Assembly (NCBI GenBank): GCA_050949645.1
Contig: JBMNGC010000001.1
Coordinates: 2,356,001-2,420,000, forward strand
DNA length: 64,000 nucleotides
Origin: RUG369 sp050949645
GTDB taxonomy: Bacteria > Planctomycetota > Planctomycetia > Pirellulales > Thermoguttaceae
Direction of reading: 5' to 3'
A model generated the notes under the pieces. It saw only the letters and a program-made list of their open reading frames with translations. It was not told where the DNA came from and did no database searches. Of the stretch, positions 26,873 to 36,289 are shown piece by piece. Each line of letters opens with the position of its first letter. Position 1 is the stretch's first letter. A program made the translations under genes and the position numbers.

Positions 26873-28273
26873 TCAGACGATCTCGCCTTGAAAAACGTCC
26901 CCTTCGAGACCGACAAGCTTAACAGTCATGACGTCGCCGCAAAGGATCCCAGATGAGGGCGGCGCAGGGACGTCAACCTCGTAATAGCGATCTGTCGTCC
27001 CTTTTGCAACGGACGCGCGTCCATCCTTGGAATCGACGCGTTCAACGACGACGCGCGCGGTCTTGCCGAGACGACGACGCGCAAATTTGATCCGTTCCTC
27101 ACGCGCGACCTCGGCGAGTCGCGCGGCGCGCTCTTTCTTAACCTCAGAGGCAATCTGGTCAGGCATGCTGGCCGCCGCCGTCCCGGGTCGCGCGCTGAAA
27201 CGAAACGCGTGAACGCGTGAAAAACCAACTTCGCGAACGACCTCGAGCGTGCGTTCGAATTGCGCGTCCGTCTCGCCCGGAAAGCCGACGATGACGTCCG
27301 TCGTTATCGCCGCGTCGGGGATACGCGCGCGGATCTCCTCGCATTTCTCAATATACGGTCCGCTGAGCCATCGACGACGCATCGCGCGCAGCACGGAGTC
27401 GTCCCCGCTCTGCATCGAAAGATGGAAATGAGGGCAGACCGAGTCCGGAGCGGAGGCGACAACCTCGATCATCTTGTCGGAAACTTCGACCGCCTCGAGG
27501 CTGCCAAGTCGAAACCGCGTCTGCGGAAGTTTGAGCTCAATGAGACGTTCAAGAAGCTCGGTAAGTCCAAATCGTTTCTCCAGAGGAACCTGCGATTGAC
27601 GCGCGAGATATCTGCCGAGCGTCATCGGTCGCGAACCAGGTTCAAATCCCTCCTTCCGCGCCTCCTCAAGTTCTCGTTTCGTCGGCGGATAAAGATCAAG
27701 TCCATAATGGCCCAGATGAATTCCGGTGAGAACAATCTCCCGGTAACCATTTTCCGAAAGCGTTCGCGCTTCCTCAAGGATCTCTTCTACTCCGCGACTC
27801 GCAAGGTATGGTCGCGCCGTCGGGATGATGCAGTAGGCGCAGCGCACGCGACATCCGTCTTGAATTTTAACGTAAGCGCGACGCCGTTCAAAAAGCCGAC
27901 TGACTCCATGGGGAATTTTTTCGAGTCCGCGCTCTCGGAGGAATTCTGGAAGGCGCCTCTTATCTTGAACGGTCTGCGTGACGCCCGGGAGCGCCGCGAC
28001 GCGCTCAGGATCAGTCGCAGCATAGCATCCGACGACGACGATCTCCGCGCCTGGACAGGTCTGCGCGAAATGCGAGATAAGTTTGCGGCTCTTCGCGTCG
28101 CTCCCGGTCGTCACGGAACACGTGTTCACAATCACGAGATCGACGTCGGAATCAGGGATACCGGCGCCAGGATCGTCCGCGTCTTCCCATCCGTTAAGAA
28201 CAAACGCCGAGCGCAGCCATTCCGTCTCATACTGATTAACCTTGCACCCTAACGTCGCGGTTTTAAAACGCAT
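26873..28273 (-). CDS. mtaB: tRNA t6A37 methylthiotransferase (MtaB type)
   Basis: Radical SAM enzyme converting t6A37 to ms2t6A in tRNAs reading ANN codons. 466 aa. N-terminal UPF0004 domain with the auxiliary cluster cysteines C10, C52 and C83; radical SAM domain with CRVRCAYC (C141, C145, C148); SMQSGDDSVLRAMRR and DVIVGFPGETDAQF; a C-terminal TRAM-like RNA-binding domain (about 405-466). The opening FKTATLGCKVNQYET is typical of the MtaB rather than the MiaB branch. An insert of about 35 residues follows the radical SAM strand at LGHYGLDLYPP. GGAAGG lies upstream of the ATG. A terminator at 28291-28327 separates it from the upstream gene. Confidence 0.93.
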   Translation of the reverse strand: MRFKTATLGCKVNQYETEWLRSAFVLNGWEDADDPGAGIPDSDVDLVIVNTCSVTTGSDAKSRKLISHFAQTCPGAEIVVVGCYAATDPERVAALPGVTQTVQDKRRLPEFLRERGLEKIPHGVSRLFERRRAYVKIQDGCRVRCAYCIIPTARPYLASRGVEEILEEARTLSENGYREIVLTGIHLGHYGLDLYPPTKRELEEARKEGFEPGSRPMTLGRYLARQSQVPLEKRFGLTELLERLIELKLPQTRFRLGSLEAVEVSDKMIEVVASAPDSVCPHFHLSMQSGDDSVLRAMRRRWLSGPYIEKCEEIRARIPDAAITTDVIVGFPGETDAQFERTLEVVREVGFSRVHAFRFSARPGTAAASMPDQIASEVKKERAARLAEVAREERIKFARRRLGKTARVVVERVDSKDGRASVAKGTTDRYYEVDVPAPPSSGILCGDVMTVKLVGLEGDVFQGEIV

Positions 28274-28290
28274 GACTAACTAACCTTCCA

Positions 28291-28327
28291 TAAAAATCGC
28301 TTCCGTCAGAAATCCGACGGAAGCGAT
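28291..28327 (-). terminator. Rho-independent terminator after the xylose isomerase-like gene
   Basis: 12 bp perfect stem ATCGCTTCCGTC/GACGGAAGCGAT (28296-28307 and 28316-28327). On the minus strand it is followed by TTTTTA, directly upstream of the mtaB start. Confidence 0.85.
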
Positions 28328-28402
28328 CTTAAATTTCAACGACTACAGAAAAGAAAGAATCGACGCGACTATTGTAACGACGTCGCGCGTCTGTGGAACG
28401 GC

Positions 28403-29434
28403 TCACTTAAGCATCGAGTCAAGGATGTACCAGTTAAGCTCTTCGTAGTCTCGTGTTCCAACGAGTTCGGCGATTTTGTCGTCGTCGAGAGAACGCGAGA
28501 TTTCAAGGAGTCGCAGGAAGATCTTGCGGCTATATTCCAGATGCTTGAGGGAAACGTCGTCCTTCTGCGTGCGGAGGACTTTAACGTCAAGTCCGATCCA
28601 TTCGCCGTCGTTGCCGTAGCCGTGCTTATCAAGGACGCGAACCTGATTGAGCGCGCGACGAGGATCAACCATACCAAAGGTTTGGTCCTGGTCGAACTTG
28701 AGACTGTTCTGGTCGTTGAGGTGGACGCTCCAGAGCTTCTTATGAGCGAGCGCGAACCCCATTTCTTCGGACGGGGAAAGGTTCGCTAGGATCGCGTGCG
28801 CCGTTTCAATGAGGCATCCGACTCGTTCTGGAGCGTCGGTAAGCAACCCCATTGCGATCGCGTGACCGATCGTCGGACAGAACGCGTGATCGACCGGCTC
28901 GTTCGGCTTCGATTCGATAAGAATGCGGACGTCCTTGTTGTAATCGAGAACGGTCTGAATCGCGTCGGCGAGTTGCTCGGTCGCGACGACCGGGTCCTTC
29001 GATTCGCGGATGTAGGTGCCTTCGCGCGCGAACCAGAAGACGACGTTGCGCGCGCCGAGCACGGTCGCGAGATCGGCGGTCGTCTTGAGACGTTCGATCG
29101 CGTAGTTGCGGCATTCGGGGCAATTCGAGGTGAAGCCGCCGTCGATGGTGCGAGGATCCATCCAGAGGCGCGGCGCGACGAATTCTGCGGTGAGTTCGTG
29201 ATCGTCGAGAACCTTTTTGAGCTCTTCAGCTTCCTTGATGATCTGAGACTTCGACTTGTTACTAATATCCGGCACGACGTCGTCGTCGTGGAACTGGACG
29301 CCATCGAAGCCGAGATCCTTGTAGAGCTCGAGCTTTTTGTTGAAGGGAATCGACTTACGAACGTCGGGTCCGAACGGATCGGCGCCCTCGTGGATGTTCC
29401 ACGGACCGAAAGAAAAACGGAACTGACCTTGCAT
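28403..29434 (-). CDS. Xylose isomerase-like TIM-barrel protein
   Basis: 343 aa protein clearly related to class I xylose isomerases (usual length about 388). Seen: FSFGPWNIHEGADPFGP, catalytic His in VQFHDDDVVPD, VVFWFAREGTY, the metal Glu and Lys in LIESKPNEP, Glu and His in LIETAHA, and KFDQDQTFG with two Asp. By alignment with Streptomyces XylA, the metal-1 Asp (D245, HIDLN) is His here (SVHLNDQN) and the other ligands are kept. The C-terminal arm is shortened. No signal peptide, so probably cytosolic. It may isomerise another aldose, so no gene symbol is given. AGGAG precedes the ATG. Confidence 0.85.
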   Translation of the reverse strand: MQGQFRFSFGPWNIHEGADPFGPDVRKSIPFNKKLELYKDLGFDGVQFHDDDVVPDISNKSKSQIIKEAEELKKVLDDHELTAEFVAPRLWMDPRTIDGGFTSNCPECRNYAIERLKTTADLATVLGARNVVFWFAREGTYIRESKDPVVATEQLADAIQTVLDYNKDVRILIESKPNEPVDHAFCPTIGHAIAMGLLTDAPERVGCLIETAHAILANLSPSEEMGFALAHKKLWSVHLNDQNSLKFDQDQTFGMVDPRRALNQVRVLDKHGYGNDGEWIGLDVKVLRTQKDDVSLKHLEYSRKIFLRLLEISRSLDDDKIAELVGTRDYEELNWYILDSMLK

Positions 29435-29580
29435 GAGTAGTTACTCCTGATTAACGAGGCTTTGGGCTTAAACGAGCGCAAAGCTCCTCGACGTTCCGAA
29501 ATGGAACGTGGGCTCGCGACCCGTTGTTAACTCTCCGCGCGAATTGTATATCGCGGGTCTTTGAAAGTCAAGAAAAGACG

Positions 29581-30486
29581 TTACGCGTCAACGGACACGC
29601 GAGGCCAATTTGCCAGGAACCTTTTTTCGTTGACCGCGAGCTGGCGGAAAAATTCGTCCATTGCGACGCGTCGCAACTCCGCAATTTCGGTCGCGGTCCT
29701 AAGGAGCGCGGCAGGCTCGGCAAGGATATAGCCGCCTTCGCCGAGCGCCTGAACTGCCGCCATCTTGCGGATGGGCTCGCCGCGTTTATTGCCGTACCCG
29801 TTGGGGGGTAGCAGTCGAGGGCCGTCTGATTCGAGGAGAATTCGGTCGCGCGGAACGCGCGCGACACCCTGGCGAGAGACCTCGTTTGAAAGAGAACGGT
29901 CAGAAAAGGAAAAAAACGCGCCCATATCGACCGCGCGCTCGATATCGTTCTCCGTCAGACGCCATCCGTGCAGGAGCCACACTGGAACGTTGGGATAATC
30001 TTTCATGATCGTTAGAAGAGCGTCGTTGGAGCGAACCGAATGAAGGGTAGCGGGCAACTTCCGCTCGTCGGCGAGTTCGAGCTGGAGGCGGAGCGTCTTC
30101 TCCTGCGCGGCGCGCACGGAGTCGTCGCAATCGCGAACGGCGTAATCGAGACCAGCCTCGCCTATCGCCGCTTTAAAGACGCCGTCTTTCGCAACGCATT
30201 CGTCGAGAAAGAGCGTCAGAGGCGCAACCCAGCCGTCGCTCACTCGCTGACAGTTCCACGGATGAATTCCGAAGGTCGGCAACACGTCGGAAAAACGTCG
30301 CGCCAGCGCCGCCGTTCGATTCCAATCCGCCGGCGACGCGCTGGCGCAGATAAAGCGCGAGATCCCATGTGATTTCGCGCGTTGCAGATATTCGCCGATC
30401 TCGTCAAAGGTCTTGCCGAAACGCGGGTCCTGCAAATGAACGTGAACGTCTGTAAATCCGCGCGCTGACGTGCCAGTCGTGGGCAT
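29581..30486 (-). CDS. TatD-family metal-dependent hydrolase
   Basis: 301 aa amidohydrolase-fold protein of the TatD family, whose members are 3'-5' deoxyribonucleases. Seen: the first metal pair DVHVHL, LPTFGIHPW, the bridging Glu in AIGEAGLDYA, PATLHSV, the His in LLHGWRL, and the last Asp in ILLESDGPRLLPP. All the usual metal ligands are present. Slightly longer than the typical 260 aa. GGAG precedes the ATG at good spacing. Same strand as the HtrA protease gene upstream, 150 bp away. Confidence 0.9.
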   Translation of the reverse strand: MPTTGTSARGFTDVHVHLQDPRFGKTFDEIGEYLQRAKSHGISRFICASASPADWNRTAALARRFSDVLPTFGIHPWNCQRVSDGWVAPLTLFLDECVAKDGVFKAAIGEAGLDYAVRDCDDSVRAAQEKTLRLQLELADERKLPATLHSVRSNDALLTIMKDYPNVPVWLLHGWRLTENDIERAVDMGAFFSFSDRSLSNEVSRQGVARVPRDRILLESDGPRLLPPNGYGNKRGEPIRKMAAVQALGEGGYILAEPAALLRTATEIAELRRVAMDEFFRQLAVNEKRFLANWPRVSVDA

Positions 30487-30635
30487 TTATACTCTCCATT
30501 TTAGCGCGTCGCCATGCGACGAGCGATTCCGATTCAAGAACTCCTGGACTCCTTCGGTCCGCGATGATCCGACGTTATCTTAGTCGCATTCATGCGAATG
30601 GAAGTTCCGCAGAGCGTCGTGCAAGGGACGTCGAT

Positions 30636-32255
30636 TTACCGCGTTTTGACCTTCGTCAGGTCGAGATCCAGGAAGTAAGGGCGCTCCTTACGAATGAGAT
30701 AGAGCCTCGCGCGTCCCGAATCGACCGCCGCAAAATCGTCGAGTCGCTTCGCGATGTAGTAGAGATTGTCAAGAGAAGAGACGCGAAGCTGGCCCTCCGA
30801 ATCATTCCCGACTCCAAATCCGAAAATAAAGTCGCCCTCTTGAATACGCGCCGCGGCCGACGCAAGAAGTCCGTCAGGATCGACCTTCATGACGTTGACT
30901 CCGCCGCTGGGCGAAAAGTTGAAGTCGCCGATCGCGACAACCTGAAGATTCGGGAAACGCTCCTTATATTCATTTTCGTCCGCCGCCGTTACCTCGACTC
31001 CGAAAAAGTCCCACACATACTGTGCCGAGGGCGACATAAACTCTGAATTCTTCTGCGTCAGAGAGGCCTGATCGAGCTCGCTTTCTTCCGTAAAGGGGAT
31101 CGCCGGCGGAGAGGGCTGGTAACTGAGAGAGGAGTCTTCGGCGTCTATCGCGATAAGCGTCGTGCCGCTGCGTTCGGCAAGTTCGCTAAACGCCAGGGTC
31201 GCATCGAATTTGGACCCGTTGCGCTCGATATTGAGCTCAGCGACGTCGCTAAGGCTCAGTCCGATCAGCGAGCAAGTAAAGTCGAGGGTCGAATGGACCT
31301 CGTATCCGTTGGAGGAAAGAAGCACGTCGCCCGGTTGGACCCCGGCGTCCGACGCCGGACTGCGCGGATCGACGTAATCGACGACGAGGCAATCTTCGCC
31401 GTTGCCGTCGGCGGGATAGTCCGGCATATCCGAATCGACGACGCGGAATTTCAGCCCATGATGCGTCATTCTGGCGACCGACTGGCGTATCATGCGTTCG
31501 GCAACCTCGGCGACAACGTCGACGGGAATAGCAAACGCAATGTTCTCCGCCTCTTCGCGAACCGCTGCGTTAAGACCGATCATCTCGCCGTCGGCATTAA
31601 TGAGAGGTCCCCCCGAATTGCCGGGATTGATCGCCGCGTCTGTTTGGATCACGCTCTCGTAGGAAAGCGTCTCGTTCACTTCGAGCGGCCGGCTCGTCGA
31701 GCTGACGATCCCGCGAGAGATGGAGCAACTGTACCCGTAGGGGTTGCCGATCGCGTAGACGTCTTCGGCAAGCTGGATGCGATCGGTACGCCCCATTCGA
31801 ATCTTTTTGAGCGGCTGCTTCGGTTTGATCTTGAGGATCGCAAGGTCGGTCGCGACGTCGTTACGAATCAGCTCAACGTCGCGGTATCGCTCGCCGTCCG
31901 ACGTGATCACTTCAAGCTTTAAGAGCCCCTTGACGACGTGGTAATTCGTCAGGATATACCCTCGCTCGTCGACGACAATCCCGGTTCCCATACCGTTGAA
32001 GACGTCATACTGCGAGTCGCGTCCTATCGTTCTTTGATTTTTTTCATACTGTTTCTCGCCTTGGATGCTCACGACCGATTTAGTCGTCTCGTCGACAATC
32101 GACACAAAGGGAGATCGTTCCGTTCTGACCCAGCGTTGCTGGCTGTCAGACGCGTAACCGACGCTCGTTGCGACGGCGGTGTAACAGAGGAGGGACGCAG
32201 TGAGTACCGCGCGCACGCTCTTCGAATTCGTCAATAGGGTTATCAAATTCGCCAT
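30636..32255 (-). CDS. HtrA/DegP-family periplasmic serine protease
   Basis: 539 aa trypsin-like protease with C-terminal PDZ-like domains, for envelope protein quality control. A signal peptide (about 1-35) should direct it to the periplasm. The catalytic triad is intact: H106 in LTNYHVV, D137 in VATDLAILKI and S214 in NPGNSGGPL. A first PDZ follows (about 260-350, VDYVDPRSPASDAGVQPGDVLLSSNG) and a second, more diverged one lies at the C-terminus (about 440-530, MKVDPDGLLASAAARIQEGDFI). No good ribosome binding site is visible. Identity is certain, the degP/degQ assignment is not. Confidence 0.92.
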   Translation of the reverse strand: MANLITLLTNSKSVRAVLTASLLCYTAVATSVGYASDSQQRWVRTERSPFVSIVDETTKSVVSIQGEKQYEKNQRTIGRDSQYDVFNGMGTGIVVDERGYILTNYHVVKGLLKLEVITSDGERYRDVELIRNDVATDLAILKIKPKQPLKKIRMGRTDRIQLAEDVYAIGNPYGYSCSISRGIVSSTSRPLEVNETLSYESVIQTDAAINPGNSGGPLINADGEMIGLNAAVREEAENIAFAIPVDVVAEVAERMIRQSVARMTHHGLKFRVVDSDMPDYPADGNGEDCLVVDYVDPRSPASDAGVQPGDVLLSSNGYEVHSTLDFTCSLIGLSLSDVAELNIERNGSKFDATLAFSELAERSGTTLIAIDAEDSSLSYQPSPPAIPFTEESELDQASLTQKNSEFMSPSAQYVWDFFGVEVTAADENEYKERFPNLQVVAIGDFNFSPSGGVNVMKVDPDGLLASAAARIQEGDFIFGFGVGNDSEGQLRVSSLDNLYYIAKRLDDFAAVDSGRARLYLIRKERPYFLDLDLTKVKTR

Positions 32256-32844
32256 GAAAAAACCAATCGCACAAACACTGGAACCGACGTCGGAAATGTC
32301 CTGGCGCCGATCGATTTAACGTCAATGCGCGTTCAAGACGCAGCGGAATGGTCGAATGGACGCCCATCCCTCTTTCAGACCGACCTCTCCTGCCGGACCA
32401 AAAGAGTCAAGAAACGCGATTCTTTCGCTAAAGTTTTCGTCGTCTTATACCGCAAGCGCGTTTTATTGGCGCTTTTGTTACAACCGCTATAAAATGATCG
32501 TCTGATAAATCGGTTATTTCTCGTTCTATTCTTTACTGAAAAGGATTTGAATTCGAAATTCGTCGCGGTTTTTCGCTCGCAAATTCGACTCGCTTATCCT
32601 TCGACATTCCCTTTAATTCTGCCGAGCGCCAACGCGCGCCTCAGCCGACAAGAAGGCGTCGGCGTTAAAACCCTGCCAATGCGACAAAACTTAGGTGAAA
32701 GTTGCTAAAAGGAAGCGCGGGAGACTTGAAAATCACGTTCCGGCGGCTTATCATATCAGCGAGGCGGTCGTGCGTCGAAATGCGTCGCGCCGTCAAATGA
32801 TGAATTCACTGAATCATACCGCGCGCGCGGTCGGGAGTCGGATC
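32256..32844. other. Divergent intergenic region upstream of a Ser/Gly-rich secreted protein
   Basis: Between the HtrA gene (minus) and the Ser/Gly-rich protein (plus). The first half is mixed composition and 32400-32600 is AT-rich with one promoter candidate (32466-32493). An in-frame extension of the downstream gene back to a GTG at 32695 exists but lacks signal-like sequence and a ribosome binding site. Confidence 0.4.
32466..32493 (+). promoter_or_regulatory. Candidate sigma70-type promoter
   Basis: TTGGCG (32466-32471), 16 bp, TATAAA (32488-32493), pointing toward the Ser/Gly-rich secreted protein gene. Moderate match only; a long leader of about 350 nt would result. Confidence 0.35.
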
Positions 32845-33720
32845 ATGTTAAAGGACACGTTATATCGGGTTACATTGGGGCTGGCGGCGTTCGCGGCAAT
32901 TGGGGCCGGCGCGACCGTCTTCGCTCAGAACGGCGCCGAGAAGAGCGGCGCGGTCAGACCTCCGCTCTCTGCCCCCTCCATTCGTCCATTCCAACGTTCT
33001 GAGATCTCCACCAGCGAAGTTCCCAATCTCTACGACAAATCGTCAGACGAATTCGATTATTTCCGCGACGAGCTCGGGCGCTCGGAGACCTCCACGAAAA
33101 CCAAAAAGCGGCTCGAAGAAATTGAGTCTCGCGTTGTCTACGCCGACCCGATGGATAAGCCGGCTTTCGACAACACGAAGTTCATTAATATCTACGACGA
33201 CGTCTATTCCGACGGCGCTGCGTTCGTCGATCCATCCGACCCTGACGTCCTCTACTCAGCCGAGGAACACAACATCCTCGCGCAAGCCTCTCTGCTCCTT
33301 AAGTTGGGGACCCTCGCGCTCTCAGCGAGAACCGGCGGCCAGTCTTCAGGGAGCTCCGGCTACGGATCCGGTTACGGTAGCAGTATGGGGAGCGGCGGGA
33401 TGTACAGTTCAAGTTCGTCGTACCCCACTCCAAGCGGCAGTCCCGGCATGGGGAGCTCCCGAGCGCAATCCGCCCCGGTCGTGAAGAGCGAGAAGGACGA
33501 CTCGGAGCTTCTCTTCCCTGAAAGCGTCGATAATCCCTACGAGGCGAAGAATACGCCGGTCGCCGATGAAGCGTTTGACTTCTTCAAGGCCGATCGCGAG
33601 TTCAGTCCCAAGGAAACAACGTCAAGCCGACAGGGTTCTTATGGCAGCGGCTACATGGGTAGCAGTAGCGATTACATGGGCAGCAGCAGCGACAACATGG
33701 GCTCTCCGGGCTCTCCGTGA
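32845..33720 (+). CDS. Secreted Ser/Gly-rich protein of unknown function
   Basis: About 292 aa, no family recognised. The ATG at 32845 follows GGGAG and gives a clean signal peptide (MLKDTLYRVTLGLAAFAAIG...TVFAQ). The middle part (about 40-160) is mixed and acidic, including VPNLYDKSSDEFDYFRDELG and ESRVVYADPMDKPAF. Residues about 165-220 and the C-terminal 35 are low-complexity Gly/Ser/Tyr/Met, ending in repeats of the type YMGSSSD. Such tails are often surface-exposed or assembly-prone. Upstream in-frame starts at 32797 and 32695 exist but look less convincing. Confidence 0.7.
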   Translation: MLKDTLYRVTLGLAAFAAIGAGATVFAQNGAEKSGAVRPPLSAPSIRPFQRSEISTSEVPNLYDKSSDEFDYFRDELGRSETSTKTKKRLEEIESRVVYADPMDKPAFDNTKFINIYDDVYSDGAAFVDPSDPDVLYSAEEHNILAQASLLLKLGTLALSARTGGQSSGSSGYGSGYGSSMGSGGMYSSSSSYPTPSGSPGMGSSRAQSAPVVKSEKDDSELLFPESVDNPYEAKNTPVADEAFDFFKADREFSPKETTSSRQGSYGSGYMGSSSDYMGSSSDNMGSPGSP

Positions 33721-33749
33721 TTGGAAAGGACCGTCTGGCGTCGTAAGAT

Positions 33750-34697
33750 ATGGCTCCTAAACGTAAAAACGCATATGTTGCGCTTGCCGTCGGGATATCC
33801 CTGCTGGCGGTCGTTCTATGTCTGCTCCTTATAGGCTACGGACAAATCAAGAAAGCGCAAAATAAACTGGAACGCGATCGCGACGCCGCGAAGGTTCAGG
33901 TCCTCGTCGCGGTCGATCCATGCGCCGATCTTGTCGAGCGCGTCGGCGGGGACGACGTTCGCGTCTCTGTTCTTACTCCCGAGGGAAAATCTCCTGAAAC
34001 TTTTGCGCCGACCCCGTCGCAGCTCGCTGACGTCGCTTCAACCGAGCTCTTTTTCCTCGTCGGACTACCTGTTGAGAAACGACTCCTCGACAGCGTTCAA
34101 TCGATCGCGCCCGACGCGGTCCTCGTCGATCTCTGCGAAGGAGTCGAGCTTATAGCGGAACGCGCTCCCGATTCCGCGTCGAGCGACCCGCACCTATGGA
34201 CCTCGCCGAGCGTCGCGCGAAAGATGGTCGCCAAGATCGCCGAGGAGCTCGCGAAGATCGACCCTGAACACGCGGAGCGCTATATTGAAAACGCGGGCGC
34301 TCTCGACGCGGAACTCGAGGCGCTCCAGCAGGAAGTTGGCGCCGCTCTTCGCCCCTACAAAGGGCGTTTCTTTCTGGTCTTCCATCCGGCGTACGGATAT
34401 TATGCGCGCGAGTTCGGACTCGAACAGCGTGCGATCGAAACGGACGGCAAGGCGCCGAAGCCTCGCGAACTTGAAGCGCTCGTCGACGCCGCCAGAAGCG
34501 CCAACGTCCGCGCGCTGATTCTCCAACCTGAATTCAATCGATCAGCGGCGGAGGTTATCGCCGATTCATTCGGCGCCGACCTCGTCGAACATTCGCCGTT
34601 ATTGCGCGATTACTTCGCCAATATTCGGTCGCTGACCGACGCGATTCTCAGAAGCTTCGCCGACCCGAACGATCAGCCGGTCTCCGAACCGCGCTAA
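33750..34697 (+). CDS. Metal ABC transporter solute-binding protein-like (ZnuA/TroA family), signal-anchored
   Basis: 315 aa with one N-terminal hydrophobic helix (about 8-30) and the cluster A-I solute-binding fold: VLTPEGKSPETFAPTPSQLADV, SSDPHLWTSPSVARKMV (H148), FFLVFHPAYGYYAREFGL (H212) and FGADLVEHSPLLRDYF. Family members bind Zn, Mn or Fe for ABC import. The first metal His of the family (usual P-H-T-Y/F) is Glu (E83) and the last Asp (usual D-P-L) is not kept, so metal binding is probably altered or lost. No ABC permease or ATPase is nearby. It begins 30 bp after the Ser/Gly-rich gene, with a weak ribosome binding site. Confidence 0.82.
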   Translation: MAPKRKNAYVALAVGISLLAVVLCLLLIGYGQIKKAQNKLERDRDAAKVQVLVAVDPCADLVERVGGDDVRVSVLTPEGKSPETFAPTPSQLADVASTELFFLVGLPVEKRLLDSVQSIAPDAVLVDLCEGVELIAERAPDSASSDPHLWTSPSVARKMVAKIAEELAKIDPEHAERYIENAGALDAELEALQQEVGAALRPYKGRFFLVFHPAYGYYAREFGLEQRAIETDGKAPKPRELEALVDAARSANVRALILQPEFNRSAAEVIADSFGADLVEHSPLLRDYFANIRSLTDAILRSFADPNDQPVSEPR

Positions 34698-34776
34698 CCG
34701 AGAGCTCGTCTCCGTCGCCTATGGCGACCATCGACGCGGCTCTCGCTTTTCATTTCTACCAAAGGACTTTCAAACC

Positions 34777-36279
34777 ATGCCGACAAAGAGTCTTCCCGTC
34801 TTCTATCAAACGCTTGACGCGCGACTCGCGCAACTTGCCGCCGAGGTCGACGTCCCGGAGGATCGCGCGGGTATCGTTGTTAATTCGCTTCAACTTGTCT
34901 CGATCCTCAACGTAAAGGACGACGTCGTCGTTCGCGAGAAGCTCCGCGATTTCGACGAGGCGATCGAGTCCGTTGAAGATCAGGACAAGCGCGATTATCT
35001 TTGTCGCATCCTCATCGACGCCGCCCAAAAAGCTTTCGTCAACCCTGCGTCGGCCCAAGAGCTCGACGAACTTCTCGACAAAATTGAAGACAAAGAAGAA
35101 CGGCAGAACGCTCTCTTTTTGCGTGGGCAGGTTCTCGCCCTCGATCTCGCGCGCAACTCGGAAGACCGCGAGCGAAAACGCGACGAACTTATGGCGCGCA
35201 TTGACGAGCTCGACGATCTACTGCAATATGAACGCGTCGTTGCGACGATTCGCGCGACGGACAGAATCGTTGGTTATGAGCCTTCATCAGAAGAAGAGCC
35301 CCTTGAGACGTCCGAAGGACTGCTGCGTGAATACGACGGCGCGCTCGTTGAAATTCTCAACTCGAAACCGGAAGAAGAACGCGAGGAGCTTCTCCGAACG
35401 TCGCTTTTCGCCGAATCGCTTGAAAAAGCGTTTGAGGTTCTCGAATCGCTCGAATCTGGCGAGCTCGACGCAGAAGAAATTGAATCTTTGCGCGATACCG
35501 CGCCGAATCTCGTCCTGCGTTCGCACCTCATTTTGAGCCAGGGCGCTCGATTACGCGCTTTTATCGAACGCTACGGCGCGTTTGACGCTCTCATCGAGGA
35601 ACTCGCGCTCGCCGTTGAAGCGGCCGCCGGTCGCGATCCGCTCCGCTTTCCGGCGCCTGTCGACGAGTACGTCGCTGAAATCGACTACCTCCTCGATCTC
35701 GGCGCGAAACTTGCACAGGAAGAGCCCCCGCGACTTGTCGATATCGCTGCGACGATCCTGCGCGCCAGGCCCAGCGAGGAAATTGTCGACCGCGCCAGGC
35801 TCGTCGCGCGCAACTCGATCTCCATCATGGCGGAATTTGACGACGAGCGTTGCGCGCGAACATACCGCAATCTTGTTCGCGCCTATCTCGACGCGGGAAG
35901 GTCCAAATCCGCGACAAAACTTGCCAGGTTGCTGATGCAACGGCTCGATGAAATCAGCAGTCGCCCTACCCGCGAACATTGGAAAAGAACGTCGTTCCCC
36001 GAATTATTCGAAGCGCTTGATTCCGAAATGATTGAATCCTTCGTCGAATTGGAAGAAACTGAGGATTTCCAGCGCGATCTGCGCGAATTTCTAGCGCTCG
36101 CCGTCGCGATTTGGAAAAACTTCAGCGATTTGGACGCGCTGGACGGCGAGTTGAAAAATATTGCCGAAAATACCTTCAAAGAAATGCAATACGACGACGC
36201 GCTCCTCGCTGCTAACGCGACGATTGCGCTCGCGGCGCGCGTTCGACTCCTATGTAAAAACCGCGCGAATCTCAATTAA
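34777..36279 (+). CDS. Conserved-looking helical hypothetical protein
   Basis: 500 aa, no signal peptide or membrane segment, so presumably cytosolic. The sequence is highly acidic and almost entirely predicted helical, with heptad-like stretches such as LDELLDKIEDKEERQNALFLRGQ and DELMARIDELDDLLQYERVV. It may be a helical-repeat scaffold. No catalytic motif or named domain is evident. It sits 79 bp after the solute-binding protein gene and 10 bp before larB, so it is probably in one transcript with larB and tcdA. Confidence 0.7.
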   Translation: MPTKSLPVFYQTLDARLAQLAAEVDVPEDRAGIVVNSLQLVSILNVKDDVVVREKLRDFDEAIESVEDQDKRDYLCRILIDAAQKAFVNPASAQELDELLDKIEDKEERQNALFLRGQVLALDLARNSEDRERKRDELMARIDELDDLLQYERVVATIRATDRIVGYEPSSEEEPLETSEGLLREYDGALVEILNSKPEEEREELLRTSLFAESLEKAFEVLESLESGELDAEEIESLRDTAPNLVLRSHLILSQGARLRAFIERYGAFDALIEELALAVEAAAGRDPLRFPAPVDEYVAEIDYLLDLGAKLAQEEPPRLVDIAATILRARPSEEIVDRARLVARNSISIMAEFDDERCARTYRNLVRAYLDAGRSKSATKLARLLMQRLDEISSRPTREHWKRTSFPELFEALDSEMIESFVELEETEDFQRDLREFLALAVAIWKNFSDLDALDGELKNIAENTFKEMQYDDALLAANATIALAARVRLLCKNRANLN

Positions 36280-36289
36280 AGGCGACGCA

